Below are positions 8,827 through 16,891 of a stretch of 34,216 nucleotides of DNA, one piece after another. Under the pieces are notes generated by a model that saw only the letters and a program-made list of their open reading frames with translations, was not told the origin of the DNA and ran no database searches. How positions within the stretch are numbered: the first letter of the stretch is position 1; the number at the start of each line of letters is the position of its first letter. A program made the position numbers and the translations under genes. This stretch comes from Bacilli bacterium (GTDB taxonomy: Bacteria; Bacillota_I; Bacilli_A; RF39; UBA660), in contig JAQVVC010000003.1 in NCBI GenBank assembly GCA_028699175.1, forward strand, positions 1 to 34,216, written 5' to 3'.

Positions 8827-8863
8827 TTGCTTTAATTATAATATATTATAAGAATTAAAGCAA
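8827..8863. repeat. 37-nt near-perfect inverted repeat ahead of the membrane-protein gene
   Basis: TTGCTTTAAT at the left pairs with ATTAAAGCAA at the right, and the centre TATAATATATTATA is itself a palindrome; the only fault is a 3-base insertion in one arm. On the minus strand it lies directly before the ribosome site of the membrane-protein gene and contains TATAAT, so it could be a promoter/operator or a 5' leader hairpin. It abuts the next hairpin at 8863-8896. Confidence 0.6.
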
Positions 8864-8896
8864 ATTAAAACCAATATTTAATTATTGGTTTTAATT
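8863..8896. terminator. Probable terminator of the lexA-divergent microprotein gene
   Basis: AATTAAAACCAAT pairs with ATTGGTTTTAATT around an 8-nt loop that contains the microprotein stop codon. The minus-strand 3' arm is T-rich but lacks a long T run after the stem. Confidence 0.5.
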
Positions 8897-9015
8897 ATTA
8901 TATTATTACTTTGCATATCTGTTATATTAGCTTGATAACTCATTGCAAATAACATTAAAAGTAAAAGGAGATAGAATATTATTACACCTCTATACTCATT
9001 AATTTTCACTAACAT
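8878..9015 (-). CDS. SOS-regulated membrane microprotein divergent from lexA (candidate division inhibitor)
   Basis: This 45-codon gene is absent from the ORF track. It starts at ATG after a strong GAAGGGAG site and ends at TAA. The product has a short charged N-terminus (VKINEYR), one hydrophobic helix (VIIFYLLLLLMLFAMSY, about residues 11-27) and a short polar Asn-rich tail, so it should be a single-pass protein with the tail outside. Its promoter is close to consensus and has a perfect LexA box in the spacer. Known counterparts at this position, divergent from lexA, are YneA of Bacillus and SosA of Staphylococcus, small membrane proteins that halt septation during SOS. This one is shorter and has no LysM domain. 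Function is inferred from position, topology and regulation, not from homology. Confidence 0.82.
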   Translation of the reverse strand: MLVKINEYRGVIIFYLLLLLMLFAMSYQANITDMQSNNIIIKTNN

Positions 9016-9043
9016 ATTTCCACTCCCTTCTACTTATAAATCA

Positions 9044-9072
9044 ACTATATCACGAACCAATGTTCGTGTCAA
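9044..9072 (-). promoter_or_regulatory. Promoter of the SOS microprotein gene
   Basis: On the minus strand TTGACA (9072-9067), a 17-base spacer and TATAGT (9049-9044) form a near-consensus vegetative promoter, 28 bases before the ATG. The LexA box occupies the spacer, so bound LexA would block polymerase. Confidence 0.8.
9053..9066. promoter_or_regulatory. LexA operator (SOS box), perfect
   Basis: CGAACCAATGTTCG matches the Gram-positive SOS box CGAAC-N4-GTTCG exactly, and the dyad extends to CACGAAC/GTTCGTG. It sits in the spacer of the microprotein promoter and about 25 bases upstream of the lexA -35. Confidence 0.93.
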
Positions 9073-9080
9073 TAAAAAAG

Positions 9081-9094
9081 AAAACAAATGTTTG
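9081..9094. promoter_or_regulatory. Second, weaker LexA operator over the lexA -35
   Basis: AACAAATGTTTG keeps the AAC-N4-GTTTG core of the SOS box but loses the first CG. It overlaps the first bases of the lexA -35 box, consistent with autorepression by LexA. Confidence 0.6.
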
Positions 9095-9120
9095 ACATGT
9101 TGTCAATAATATGTTAATAT
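9092..9120 (+). promoter_or_regulatory. lexA promoter
   Basis: TTGACA (9092-9097), 17-base spacer, TAATAT (9115-9120), with TG two bases before the -10. The start codon is 20 bases further on, after AGGAAGTG. Confidence 0.82.
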
Positions 9121-9140
9121 TTGGATTAGGAAGTGAATAA

Positions 9141-9761
9141 ATGAAACCTAAAATTACTAAAAAGCAAGAAGAAGTATTAACTTATATAAAAAAATATATT
9201 GTTAAATATGGCTACCCTCCTTCAGTAAGAGAAATATGTTCTGGACTTGGTTTAAGTAGTCCAGCTACGGTTCATACTCATTTAACTCAATTAGAAATAA
9301 AAGGTGCTATTAAAAAAACTGCTTCTAAATTTAGAACTATCGAAGTTACAGGAGAAAATGAATATGCTCCTAAAGATGAAGAAATAGTAAAAGTGCCATT
9401 ATTAGGTAAAGTTACGGCTGGTAATCCAATCGAAGCAATAGAGAACCCCGATGAATTATTTTCCTTACCAGCTAGTTTAATTCCTCGAAAAAAATCTATT
9501 TTTACATTAAAAGTATCAGGTGATAGTATGATTAATGTCGGAATCTATGATAATGATATTGTAATAGTTCAAAAACAAAAAGAAGCCCAAAACGGGGATA
9601 TAGTCGTAGCAATGAATGAAGAAAATGAAGTAACATTAAAAACTTTTTATAAAGAAAAAAATTATATTAGATTACAACCTGAAAATGATCACTTAGAACC
9701 AATTATCCTTAATAATGTAACAATAATTGGTAAAGCAATTGGATTATATCGAAAATTATAA
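9141..9761 (+). CDS. lexA: LexA SOS repressor
   Basis: Repressor of the DNA damage response; RecA filaments trigger its self-cleavage. The 206 residues hold an N-terminal winged helix (PPSVREICSGLGLSSPATVHTHL, residues 26-48) and a C-terminal S24-type peptidase domain. The cleavage site is Ala93-Gly94 in VTAGNP, and the catalytic pair is Ser129 (SGDSM) and Lys167 (VTLKTFY), so it is intact and cleavable. It is one of two plus-strand genes here. Two LexA boxes in its upstream region indicate autoregulation and joint control with the divergent microprotein. It ends in a terminator shared with the convergent rpe gene. Confidence 0.97.
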   Translation: MKPKITKKQEEVLTYIKKYIVKYGYPPSVREICSGLGLSSPATVHTHLTQLEIKGAIKKTASKFRTIEVTGENEYAPKDEEIVKVPLLGKVTAGNPIEAIENPDELFSLPASLIPRKKSIFTLKVSGDSMINVGIYDNDIVIVQKQKEAQNGDIVVAMNEENEVTLKTFYKEKNYIRLQPENDHLEPIILNNVTIIGKAIGLYRKL

Positions 9762-9783
9762 GACCGGATTTTACTCCGGTCTT
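9760..9783. terminator. Shared bidirectional terminator of lexA and rpe
   Basis: AAGACCGGA and TCCGGTCTT form a perfect 9-bp stem with a 6-nt loop between two convergent genes. The rpe stop codon lies in the loop and the lexA stop at the base of the stem. Confidence 0.85.
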
Positions 9784-10406
9784 AATTTATTTATTTGATC
9801 TTGATAACTATCATTCATGCATACATAAGAACCTACTGATAATATATCAGCATCATTTAATAATTTAGCTGTTTCTTCATTAATACCACCATCAACTGAT
9901 ATTAAATAATTGTAATTATTATCATCTTTAATTGTTTTTAATAATTTTATTTTAGGTAATACCTCTTCAATAAACTTTTGCCCACCTAATCCTGGTTCAA
10001 CACTCATTACTAATACTTGTTCAATATATGGTAAATATTTTTTTATTTCTTCTATTTTTGTATTAGGTTTGATACTAATTCCTACTTTAATATTATAACT
10101 ATGAATATATTTAATTAACTCATCAATATCATCATTAACTTCAAGGTGAAATGTTATATATTCAGGATTAATATTAATAAACTCATCAACATGTTTTTTT
10201 ACATCGACAACCATTAAATGAATATCTAATGGTTTTTTATTATATCCAATAAATTCTTTTACTTCTTGATAAGGAAATAAAGTATTAGGAACAAACATTC
10301 CATCCATTACATCTAAATGTAAAAAATCGGCATCAGTATTATTTAACTTCTTTAATGTTTCAATAATATTATATTTTGATTTTGTTATCGTTACCGATAT
10401 TTTCAT
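9771..10406 (-). CDS. rpe: Ribulose-phosphate 3-epimerase
   Basis: Interconverts ribulose 5-phosphate and xylulose 5-phosphate in the pentose phosphate pathway. TIM barrel of 211 residues with the family motifs HLDVMDGMFVPN (metal and catalytic Asp near residue 34), HLMV, MSVEPGLGGQKF and the second catalytic Asp in VDGGI. It starts 2 bases after the rsgA stop with site GAGGT, so translation is probably coupled. It is the last gene of the rlmN-prpC-prkC-rsgA-rpe unit, the same order as in Bacillus subtilis, where thiN usually follows; thiN is absent here. Confidence 0.95.
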   Translation of the reverse strand: MKISVTITKSKYNIIETLKKLNNTDADFLHLDVMDGMFVPNTLFPYQEVKEFIGYNKKPLDIHLMVVDVKKHVDEFININPEYITFHLEVNDDIDELIKYIHSYNIKVGISIKPNTKIEEIKKYLPYIEQVLVMSVEPGLGGQKFIEEVLPKIKLLKTIKDDNNYNYLISVDGGINEETAKLLNDADILSVGSYVCMNDSYQDQINKLRPE

Positions 10407-10408
10407 AT

Positions 10409-11227
10409 TTACCTCATAAATTTTAGATAATTATTATATCTACTTTCTAATATTATTCCTTTTTTTAATAATTCTTTTACTTTACAATCATCTTCCTTTA
10501 AATGATTGCAATCTTTAAATCTACAAGCAACTTTAAACTCTGGATATGTATTTTTAATTTCTTCTTTAGTAAGTTCATTAATATCTAAAGCGCTAAAACC
10601 TGGGGTATCAGCTATAAAAGATGTTTTATATTTAAATAATTCTACATGTCTAGTAGTATGCACTCCTCGGCCTAAAGATTTACTAATTGGTTTAGTATCT
10701 AAATTTAAAGTATGATCAAGTTTATTTAAAAAAGTACTTTTACCAGCTCCAGTTTGACCAGTTAAAACGACAATATTATTAGATATTTCTTTAATTATTC
10801 TATTTTTTTCCGTATTAATAAAATTTTTAATCCCAATTTTATTATAATAATCAATAATTATTTGTAATTCTTTTTTTTCTTGGGGGTTCAATAAATCAAC
10901 TTTAGTAAAACATATAATAGGTTTTATATTATTATGAATTATGATACATAATAATTTATCTAGAAGATTTAAATCTAATTTAGGTTCTTTAACACTAGTT
11001 ATTATTATACATATATCAACATTAGCAATACTAGGTCTTTTTAAATAGTTCTTTCTTGGTAAAATATCTAAAATATATTTTTTTTCAGGATCTATAACAA
11101 CATAATCTCCTACTAAAGGAGTTATTTTATCGTAATAAAATTTACCTCTTGCTCGACATTCATATAAAATATCTTTAACATTTACAGTGTATAAATTACT
11201 AATTTGTTTTACTATTGTTCCCTTCAC
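10409..11227 (-). CDS. rsgA: Small ribosomal subunit biogenesis GTPase RsgA
   Basis: Circularly permuted GTPase that checks late maturation of the 30S subunit and is a PrkC substrate in Bacillus. An N-terminal OB fold (residues 1-70) is followed by G4 (FTKVDLL, 107-113), the P-loop GQTGAGKST (157-165) and G3 DTPGF (207-211), the permuted order. The C-terminal zinc site is Cys235, Cys240, His242 and Cys248. The 272 residues are slightly short but complete. The start is GTG, 5 bases after AAGGAG; the ATG just upstream reads straight into TGA. It lies 12 bases after prkC, so kinase and target-like GTPase are co-expressed. Confidence 0.95.
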   Translation of the reverse strand: MKGTIVKQISNLYTVNVKDILYECRARGKFYYDKITPLVGDYVVIDPEKKYILDILPRKNYLKRPSIANVDICIIITSVKEPKLDLNLLDKLLCIIIHNNIKPIICFTKVDLLNPQEKKELQIIIDYYNKIGIKNFINTEKNRIIKEISNNIVVLTGQTGAGKSTFLNKLDHTLNLDTKPISKSLGRGVHTTRHVELFKYKTSFIADTPGFSALDINELTKEEIKNTYPEFKVACRFKDCNHLKEDDCKVKELLKKGIILESRYNNYLKFMR

Positions 11228-11239
11228 ATAAACTCCTTT

Positions 11240-12967
11240 TTAATCAAATATTTCATCTGGTAATTCTTCTTCAGCAATTACAATTTTAAGTGACATACCG
11301 GAAACAATAGTGGCCCCTTGTTTTGGCAATTGTTCTATTATTGAACCAACTTCGAATAAAGTAGTTGCTTTATATTCGACTTTTAATTTTAAGTTATATT
11401 TATCTGCAAAAGCTTGAATATCAGTTAATGAAAATTCACCACTAGTAAAGTCCGGGTACGTAGCTGACATATCAGGAATATACAAGGTAATAGTTTCTCC
11501 TGGCTTAACTTTAGTACCTACTCCAGGTTCTTGTTTTATTATTTCTCCTAAATTATATTTAGAAACATCATCTACTTCAATTTCTTCAATGATAACAAAT
11601 AAATTATTAACTTTTTCTAGTACAGCTTTTATTTCATGATAATTTTTACCAGTAAAATCTTCAACTTCATAAGTTCCTTCACCAATACTTTGATATAAAG
11701 TTACACTTGAGCCTTCTTTAACAGTACGACCTGAAGATGGATCGCTTTTAACTATTTTATCTTTCTTGATTGTATCACTAGTAGTTTCTTTAATAGTAGC
11801 ATTTATTTTTAATTTATTTTTTATTAATATATTTTCTGCTTCTTTTAAAGTTAATCCTGATACATCAGGTACCGCTACATTTCTTGATTCCGTTAATTTT
11901 GGTAATAATAATATGATACAGGTAGTAATTAATATTAATCCTGTAAAAATAGTTCCTAGAATTAATAAAGTTTTATTTTCTTTCTTTTTCAAATCTTTTT
12001 CAGTTATTTTTTTAGCTATGATTTCACCTTCATTTGTTAATTTTGAATTTTTATTATCAGTTATTTCTTCTTTAACTTTAGTATTTTTTAGTAATTCATC
12101 TTCATCTTGAAAATTATATATAAATGGAGCTTCATTCTCTCTTGTTTCACTTAAACAGGTTTTTAAATCTTCATGCATTTCTCTAGCATCAGCATACCTA
12201 TTTTTAGGATTTTTAGCAACACTTTTAAATATAATATTTTCAACTGCTTGAGGAAGATCAGGTAATTCTTTTCTAATACTTGGTAATGGTTCTTTTAAAT
12301 GTTTAAGTGCTATTTCAACAGCATTATCTCCTTTGTAAGGAAGTGTACCTGATAACAGTTCATACATTAATATTCCAATTGAATAAACATCACTTTGAAT
12401 TGTTGAACCTTTACCTGATGCTTGTTCAGGAGGTAAATAATGAACTGATCCCATTACGGAATTAGTTTGTGTTAATTGCGTACCATTTAAAGCCATAGCA
12501 ATCCCAAAATCAGTTATTTTAACTAAACCATTTTCAAGAATCATAATATTTTGGGGTTTTATATCACGATGAATTATATAAGAATCATGAGCAGCAGCCA
12601 TTCCATCTGTAATTTGCAACATGATATCAATAACTTCTCTAATAGTTAAACTTCCTCTTCTTTTAAGAAGTTGTTTTAAATGTTTACCTTCAATATATTC
12701 CATAACAATATAATAAAGTCCATTATCTTCACCTACATCATATACTTCAACTATATTAGGATGAGATAATGATGATGCCGATAGAGCTTCTCTTTGGAAT
12801 CTACGAACAAATTTTTCATCTGTTGATAGATCTCCTCTTAAAACTTTAACAGCTACATTTCTTTCTAGAATTACATCATAAGCTAAGTATACATTAGCCA
12901 TTCCACCTTCGCCAATTGTTTTAACAATTTGATAACGATCATTAATTTTTTGCCCCTTTGTTATCAA
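11240..12967 (-). CDS. prkC: Ser/Thr protein kinase with PASTA domains
   Basis: Membrane kinase that senses muropeptides or lipid II through PASTA repeats and phosphorylates cell-wall, division and translation proteins. The kinase domain (about residues 10-270) has GEGGMANVY, AVKVLR with the ATP lysine, HRDIKPQN and DFGIA, all intact. A charged linker leads to one membrane helix (about 333-356, LLILGTIFTGLILITTCIILL), then three PASTA repeats (about 363-428, 432-498, 501-570). The start codon is TTG, overlapping the prpC stop (TTGA); the ribosome site is within the last prpC codons. It forms the classic phosphatase-kinase pair. Confidence 0.96.
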   Translation of the reverse strand: MITKGQKINDRYQIVKTIGEGGMANVYLAYDVILERNVAVKVLRGDLSTDEKFVRRFQREALSASSLSHPNIVEVYDVGEDNGLYYIVMEYIEGKHLKQLLKRRGSLTIREVIDIMLQITDGMAAAHDSYIIHRDIKPQNIMILENGLVKITDFGIAMALNGTQLTQTNSVMGSVHYLPPEQASGKGSTIQSDVYSIGILMYELLSGTLPYKGDNAVEIALKHLKEPLPSIRKELPDLPQAVENIIFKSVAKNPKNRYADAREMHEDLKTCLSETRENEAPFIYNFQDEDELLKNTKVKEEITDNKNSKLTNEGEIIAKKITEKDLKKKENKTLLILGTIFTGLILITTCIILLLPKLTESRNVAVPDVSGLTLKEAENILIKNKLKINATIKETTSDTIKKDKIVKSDPSSGRTVKEGSSVTLYQSIGEGTYEVEDFTGKNYHEIKAVLEKVNNLFVIIEEIEVDDVSKYNLGEIIKQEPGVGTKVKPGETITLYIPDMSATYPDFTSGEFSLTDIQAFADKYNLKLKVEYKATTLFEVGSIIEQLPKQGATIVSGMSLKIVIAEEELPDEIFD

Positions 12968-13710
12968 TTGGAGTCACCGCCTTTTTTGACCAAATACGCT
13001 ATCGAAATATTATCAGTTCCTCCTCTAGCATTACATTTCTTAATTAATTTAATTAGTTTTGCTTCAACACTAACATTTTCCTCAATTAATACTTTTTCTA
13101 CTTGATCTTTACTAAGCATATTTGTAAGTCCATCACTACATAATAAAATAGCATCAACATTAATATCAACATCGAAGATATCTAACTCTTGTTTATCTGC
13201 TGAACCTAATGCTTTCATTAAGACATTTTTTTTAGGATGATGTTCGGCCTCTTCAACAGATAATTCTCCTGAATCTACTAATAAGTTTACTAATGTATGG
13301 TCTTTAGTTATTTTGTGTAATTTTTCATCTTTTAAAACATATCCACTTGAATCACCAATATTACAAAACATTAAAAATTCATTTGTTAATAAAGCCATTA
13401 CAACTGTCGTACCTAATCCAGTTGAATCAATATGTTCTTCAGCATATTTAATGATATTTCGATTTATTTCATTAATATTTTCATTAAGCCAATTTACAGC
13501 ATCTAATTTAGAACCAATAGTACTTAAAGCAGAAAACCTAGAACCAATATGAGTAACAACCATTGAAGAAGCTATCTCACCTGCTCGATGACCGCCCATT
13601 CCATCAGCTACTATCATTAAATGTTCATCAGATTTATTTTTAACAATGGTTACTGAATCTTCATTATGATCTCTTACTCTTCCAGGATCTGTTATATAAA
13701 ACGATTTCAT
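12964..13710 (-). CDS. prpC: PP2C-type Ser/Thr phosphatase
   Basis: Removes phosphate from PrkC and its substrates. PPM fold of 248 residues with metal-binding aspartates in DHNEDS (N-terminus), VADGMGGHRAGE, LLCSDGLTNML and RGGTDNISIAY, all present. The ATG comes immediately after the rlmN stop, with GAAGGTGA serving as ribosome site inside the rlmN end. Its stop overlaps the prkC start, ensuring balanced synthesis of the opposing enzymes. Also called stp in other Firmicutes. Confidence 0.96.
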   Translation of the reverse strand: MKSFYITDPGRVRDHNEDSVTIVKNKSDEHLMIVADGMGGHRAGEIASSMVVTHIGSRFSALSTIGSKLDAVNWLNENINEINRNIIKYAEEHIDSTGLGTTVVMALLTNEFLMFCNIGDSSGYVLKDEKLHKITKDHTLVNLLVDSGELSVEEAEHHPKKNVLMKALGSADKQELDIFDVDINVDAILLCSDGLTNMLSKDQVEKVLIEENVSVEAKLIKLIKKCNARGGTDNISIAYLVKKGGDSN

Positions 13711-14730
13711 TTATTCACCTTCTTTAGCTCTTAATTGTCCACAAGCTGCATCGATACCTAAGCCAAACTCTTTTCTTATAGTTACATTAATATTATGCTT
13801 TTTTAAAATATCATAAAACGCTAATATTCTTTCTTTACTACTTTTTTTATATTTATTATAATTTGTTTCATTATAAGGAATTAAATTTACATAAACGTTC
13901 ATACCTTTAAGCAAATTAACTAGCTCTAAAGCATGTTTTTTTTCATCGTTTATATAATCTAGCATAACATATTCTATAGTAACTCGTCTATTAGTTTTTT
14001 TAATATATTCTTTAATAGTGTTAATTAAATTATTAATATTGTAAACATCATTTATTTTCATTATTTTACTTCTTAACTCATCAGTTGGAGCATGAAGGCT
14101 TACCGCTAAATTCACTTGCATACATTCATCACCAAATTTTTTGATACCTGGTATTATTCCTGAAGTAGAAACAGTAATATGTCTAGCTCCAATAGAAAGT
14201 CCAAAAGGATTATTTATTATTTTAATAAAATTAATTACATTATAATAATTATCAAATGGTTCTCCAATTCCCATTATTACTACACTATCAATTCTCTTAT
14301 TAATATCTTTTTCAATTAATAAAATTTGTTGGACCATTTCATAAACTTCTAAATCTCTAACTTTTTTTAATCGACCACTTTCACAAAAAGAACATCCTAT
14401 ATTACATCCAACTTGGGATGATATACAAATACTAATACCATAATTATGAATCATTAATACTGCTTCAATTAAATTACCATCACTAAGTTCAAATAAATAC
14501 TTTAAAGTATCTTTACTTTTTTGGGAATTTTTAATTTTTATAATATTAATACTAAAACTATTTATTAAATTATTAATTGAATCTTTACTTATATTAGACA
14601 TATCTTTAAAACTAGCAATTTTATGAATATAAAGCCATTCATAAATTTGTTTAGCTCGGTACTTTTTTTCATTTATCTTAATTAAAAAATTTTCTAATTC
14701 TTCATATGGATAACTATAAATATTTTTCAT
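13711..14730 (-). CDS. rlmN: 23S rRNA (A2503-C2)/tRNA methyltransferase RlmN
   Basis: Radical SAM enzyme that methylates C2 of A2503 in 23S rRNA and of A37 in some tRNAs. Cluster cysteines are Cys109, Cys113 and Cys116 (CNIGCSFC). The conserved C-terminal DAACGQL carries the cysteine that forms the covalent RNA adduct. SAM contacts MGIGEPFDNY and VSLHAPTDELR are in place. 339 residues, normal length. First gene of its operon with a good promoter; ribosome site GGTGAAAT. RlmN rather than Cfr is favoured by length, motifs and synteny with prpC-prkC. Confidence 0.95.
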   Translation of the reverse strand: MKNIYSYPYEELENFLIKINEKKYRAKQIYEWLYIHKIASFKDMSNISKDSINNLINSFSINIIKIKNSQKSKDTLKYLFELSDGNLIEAVLMIHNYGISICISSQVGCNIGCSFCESGRLKKVRDLEVYEMVQQILLIEKDINKRIDSVVIMGIGEPFDNYYNVINFIKIINNPFGLSIGARHITVSTSGIIPGIKKFGDECMQVNLAVSLHAPTDELRSKIMKINDVYNINNLINTIKEYIKKTNRRVTIEYVMLDYINDEKKHALELVNLLKGMNVYVNLIPYNETNYNKYKKSSKERILAFYDILKKHNINVTIRKEFGLGIDAACGQLRAKEGE

Positions 14731-14744
14731 ATTTCACCAAAATA

Positions 14745-14773
14745 AGTATACCAAATGTATACATAAAACTCAA
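14745..14773 (-). promoter_or_regulatory. Promoter of the rlmN-prpC-prkC-rsgA-rpe operon
   Basis: On the minus strand TTGAGT (14773-14768), 17-base spacer, TATACT (14750-14745), with an extended TGG before the -10. It is 15 bases upstream of the rlmN ATG, giving a very short leader. Confidence 0.72.
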
Positions 14774-14837
14774 TTATTCTTGTTAATAAAAACCTTTATT
14801 ATAATAATTAAATATCAAGTTAAGTTTATTCATCAAA

Positions 14838-14859
14838 ACAAAAAAGACTTTAATGTCTT
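14838..14859 (-). terminator. Terminator after the AI-2E-family permease gene
   Basis: AAGAC and GTCTT form a short stem with a 6-nt loop, followed by TTTTTTG on the minus strand, two bases after the stop codon. Confidence 0.6.
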
Positions 14860-14861
14860 AA

Positions 14862-16085
14862 TTATCTTTTTTTATAATTTAATTTATCAATATTTACATA
14901 CTTTTCAGTTTCAACAGGAAGTTTTTTCTTATTTAATATTTTATTTAATTTTTTACCCATATAAGCATAAATTATTGCAAATATAGGAACTCCTATTATC
15001 ATTCCAACAAGACCAAAAGCTCCGCCAAATATTATAATAGCAAATAATACCCAGAAACTCTTTATACCTGTTTTCATCCCCATTATTTTCGGTTCTAAAT
15101 AGTAACCTTCTATTTGTTGAATTGCTACTAAATATATTATCAATAGCCAGAATTTACTTGGATCTTGAAGCAATATTATTAAAGCACTAGGTATTCCACC
15201 AATAAAAGGTCCGAAATATGGAATTATATTTGTTATACCTACTAATAAAGCAATTATAATTGCATATGGGAAATTAAAGATAGTTAAAAAGATAAATGTT
15301 ACCAAAGCTAAAATCAAGCAGATCGTTAGCTTACTCATTATAAAGCCCCCAAATATTTTATCAGTATACCTAGCGCTATCAATTATACTATTAGCTTTTT
15401 TTACACTAAATAAAGCATATAACACTTTTTTTAATTGAGCTTGAAAATTTTCTTTATCAAGTAAAAAATATATTGATATAATAAATCCTAATACCGTATT
15501 ATATAATACTTTTATTAGACCAAATAGCCCATTAGAAAATAATACAACCCATTCTTCAATTTTTGGTAAGAAATTATTATTTATTGTGTTTACTAAAGAC
15601 GAATTTATAGCATCATAATTATTTAAAATAATATTTTCTAAATCTTTATGATTATCAATTAATCCAAGTAAATAATTTTTTATTTGTTCTAAATAAATCG
15701 GTATATTAACTATTAATATTTCGAGACTTTTTAATAATTCTGGAATTATAAAATCAAAGGATAATACTAGTATTATAATTACAATAATAAAAGTTAAAAA
15801 AATTGATGAATATCTTGATATTTTTAATTTTTTATCATCTTTAAGTTTAATTTTTTTTATACTATTTAAAAATAATTTATTTTGGAAAAAATCAACTATT
15901 GGATTTAATAAATATGCAAACACAAACCCAATAATAAAAGGAATAAATAATTTAATTATCCATAGAATACTATCTATTATAAGATTTAATTTAAATATTA
16001 AAAAGAAAAATATTATGCAAGCAGCAATAATTAAAAATGTGGTAAGTCCAATATTAAAATACTTATTTTCTTTTAATTTTTTCAT
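14862..16085 (-). CDS. AI-2E family transporter (UPF0118 permease)
   Basis: Integral membrane protein of 407 residues with about eight hydrophobic segments in the arrangement of this family: two near the N-terminus (residues 10-60), one near 95, a soluble portion at about 120-190, then a cluster at 205-380. The C-terminal signature PYFGPFIGGIPSALIILL and FGLVGMIIGVPIFAIIYAY is recognisable. Members are proposed to export AI-2 or other small solutes or act as antiporters, so the substrate here is unknown. Its ATG lies within the end of the preceding phosphatidyltransferase gene (23-base overlap) with the strong ribosome site AGGGGAG inside that gene. Confidence 0.88.
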   Translation of the reverse strand: MKKLKENKYFNIGLTTFLIIAACIIFFFLIFKLNLIIDSILWIIKLFIPFIIGFVFAYLLNPIVDFFQNKLFLNSIKKIKLKDDKKLKISRYSSIFLTFIIVIIILVLSFDFIIPELLKSLEILIVNIPIYLEQIKNYLLGLIDNHKDLENIILNNYDAINSSLVNTINNNFLPKIEEWVVLFSNGLFGLIKVLYNTVLGFIISIYFLLDKENFQAQLKKVLYALFSVKKANSIIDSARYTDKIFGGFIMSKLTICLILALVTFIFLTIFNFPYAIIIALLVGITNIIPYFGPFIGGIPSALIILLQDPSKFWLLIIYLVAIQQIEGYYLEPKIMGMKTGIKSFWVLFAIIIFGGAFGLVGMIIGVPIFAIIYAYMGKKLNKILNKKKLPVETEKYVNIDKLNYKKR

Positions 16086-16806
16086 AATTAATCTCCCCTA
16101 TTTTATTTATTAATGGTTCATTTCTAGTATTATTATAAAATTTTGTATCAAAAAGAGCAAATAATATTTCTTTTTTCTTTTTAAATTTTATATTTTTAAT
16201 TTCAAAACCTTCTCCTTTAGTTTTTAAAGTGTCTTTACGGATTTGACTATGATAATCATATGCCACAATTAACCCAGCTCCTGCAGTAATAGATGCCAAT
16301 ATATTCATAATAGAATGACTATTATCATTAATATAATTTAATATAGCTGATAAAATATTATTATTTATATTATTAAGTAATTCTGGAGTACTTATTGTTA
16401 AAAATCCTAATACGATAGCAATACCTAAAATCCAAGTTTTTATTTTACCTATCGAACTGCTTTCTGTAATCGCTCCTCTTAATGCTCCTCTTGTATTAAT
16501 TAGCATAATAAAAGTTTCAATAATAATTGGGAATATCATAATAAAATAATATTTTGTTAATATTGCTAGAGCTGCTATTCCTAGAAGTTTATCAGCTATA
16601 GTATCTAGTAAACTTCCAAAAAGAGTTGATGAATTTAATTTCCTAGCTAAAAAACCATCTATAGCATCAGTTAATAATATAATTATTAAATAAATAATTA
16701 AACCCCATGTTGATAAGATAACACTAGCAATTGGAAGTAAAAATGTTCCAATTACTCTTATCATAGTTATGGAATTAACGATAATTTTAGATGTAACATT
16801 TTCCAT
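16063..16806 (-). CDS. CDP-alcohol phosphatidyltransferase (PgsA-like)
   Basis: Likely transfers phosphatidyl from CDP-diacylglycerol to glycerol 3-phosphate, the committed step to phosphatidylglycerol; the exact alcohol is inferred. The CDP-alcohol motif D-x2-DG-x2-AR-x8-G-x3-D-x3-D is complete in DAIDGFLARKLNSSTLFGSLLDTIADK. Five or six membrane segments are present. I moved the start 15 codons downstream to the ATG preceded by GAGGG, giving 247 residues; the upstream part is highly charged and lacks a ribosome site. The C-terminus has a lysine-rich tail of about 60 residues beyond the last helix, unusual for PgsA of about 180-190 residues. Confidence 0.85.
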   Translation of the reverse strand: MENVTSKIIVNSITMIRVIGTFLLPIASVILSTWGLIIYLIIILLTDAIDGFLARKLNSSTLFGSLLDTIADKLLGIAALAILTKYYFIMIFPIIIETFIMLINTRGALRGAITESSSIGKIKTWILGIAIVLGFLTISTPELLNNINNNILSAILNYINDNSHSIMNILASITAGAGLIVAYDYHSQIRKDTLKTKGEGFEIKNIKFKKKKEILFALFDTKFYNNTRNEPLINKIGEINYEKIKRK

Positions 16807-16891
16807 ACATTCCCTCTTTTTTATTCTATCATTTTTATTTAACATGCGCAATAAAATATAATATTACCATACATTTAGTATTATTATATTT

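Noticed and set aside
10506-13552. Plus-strand ORFs opposite rsgA, prkC and prpC
   Set aside because: All are antisense to conserved domains and encode no recognisable motif.
14780-14986. Plus-strand 68-codon ORF after rlmN
   Set aside because: Runs into the AI-2E permease gene, is Phe/Ile/Tyr-rich as expected from antisense AT-rich DNA, and covers a terminator.
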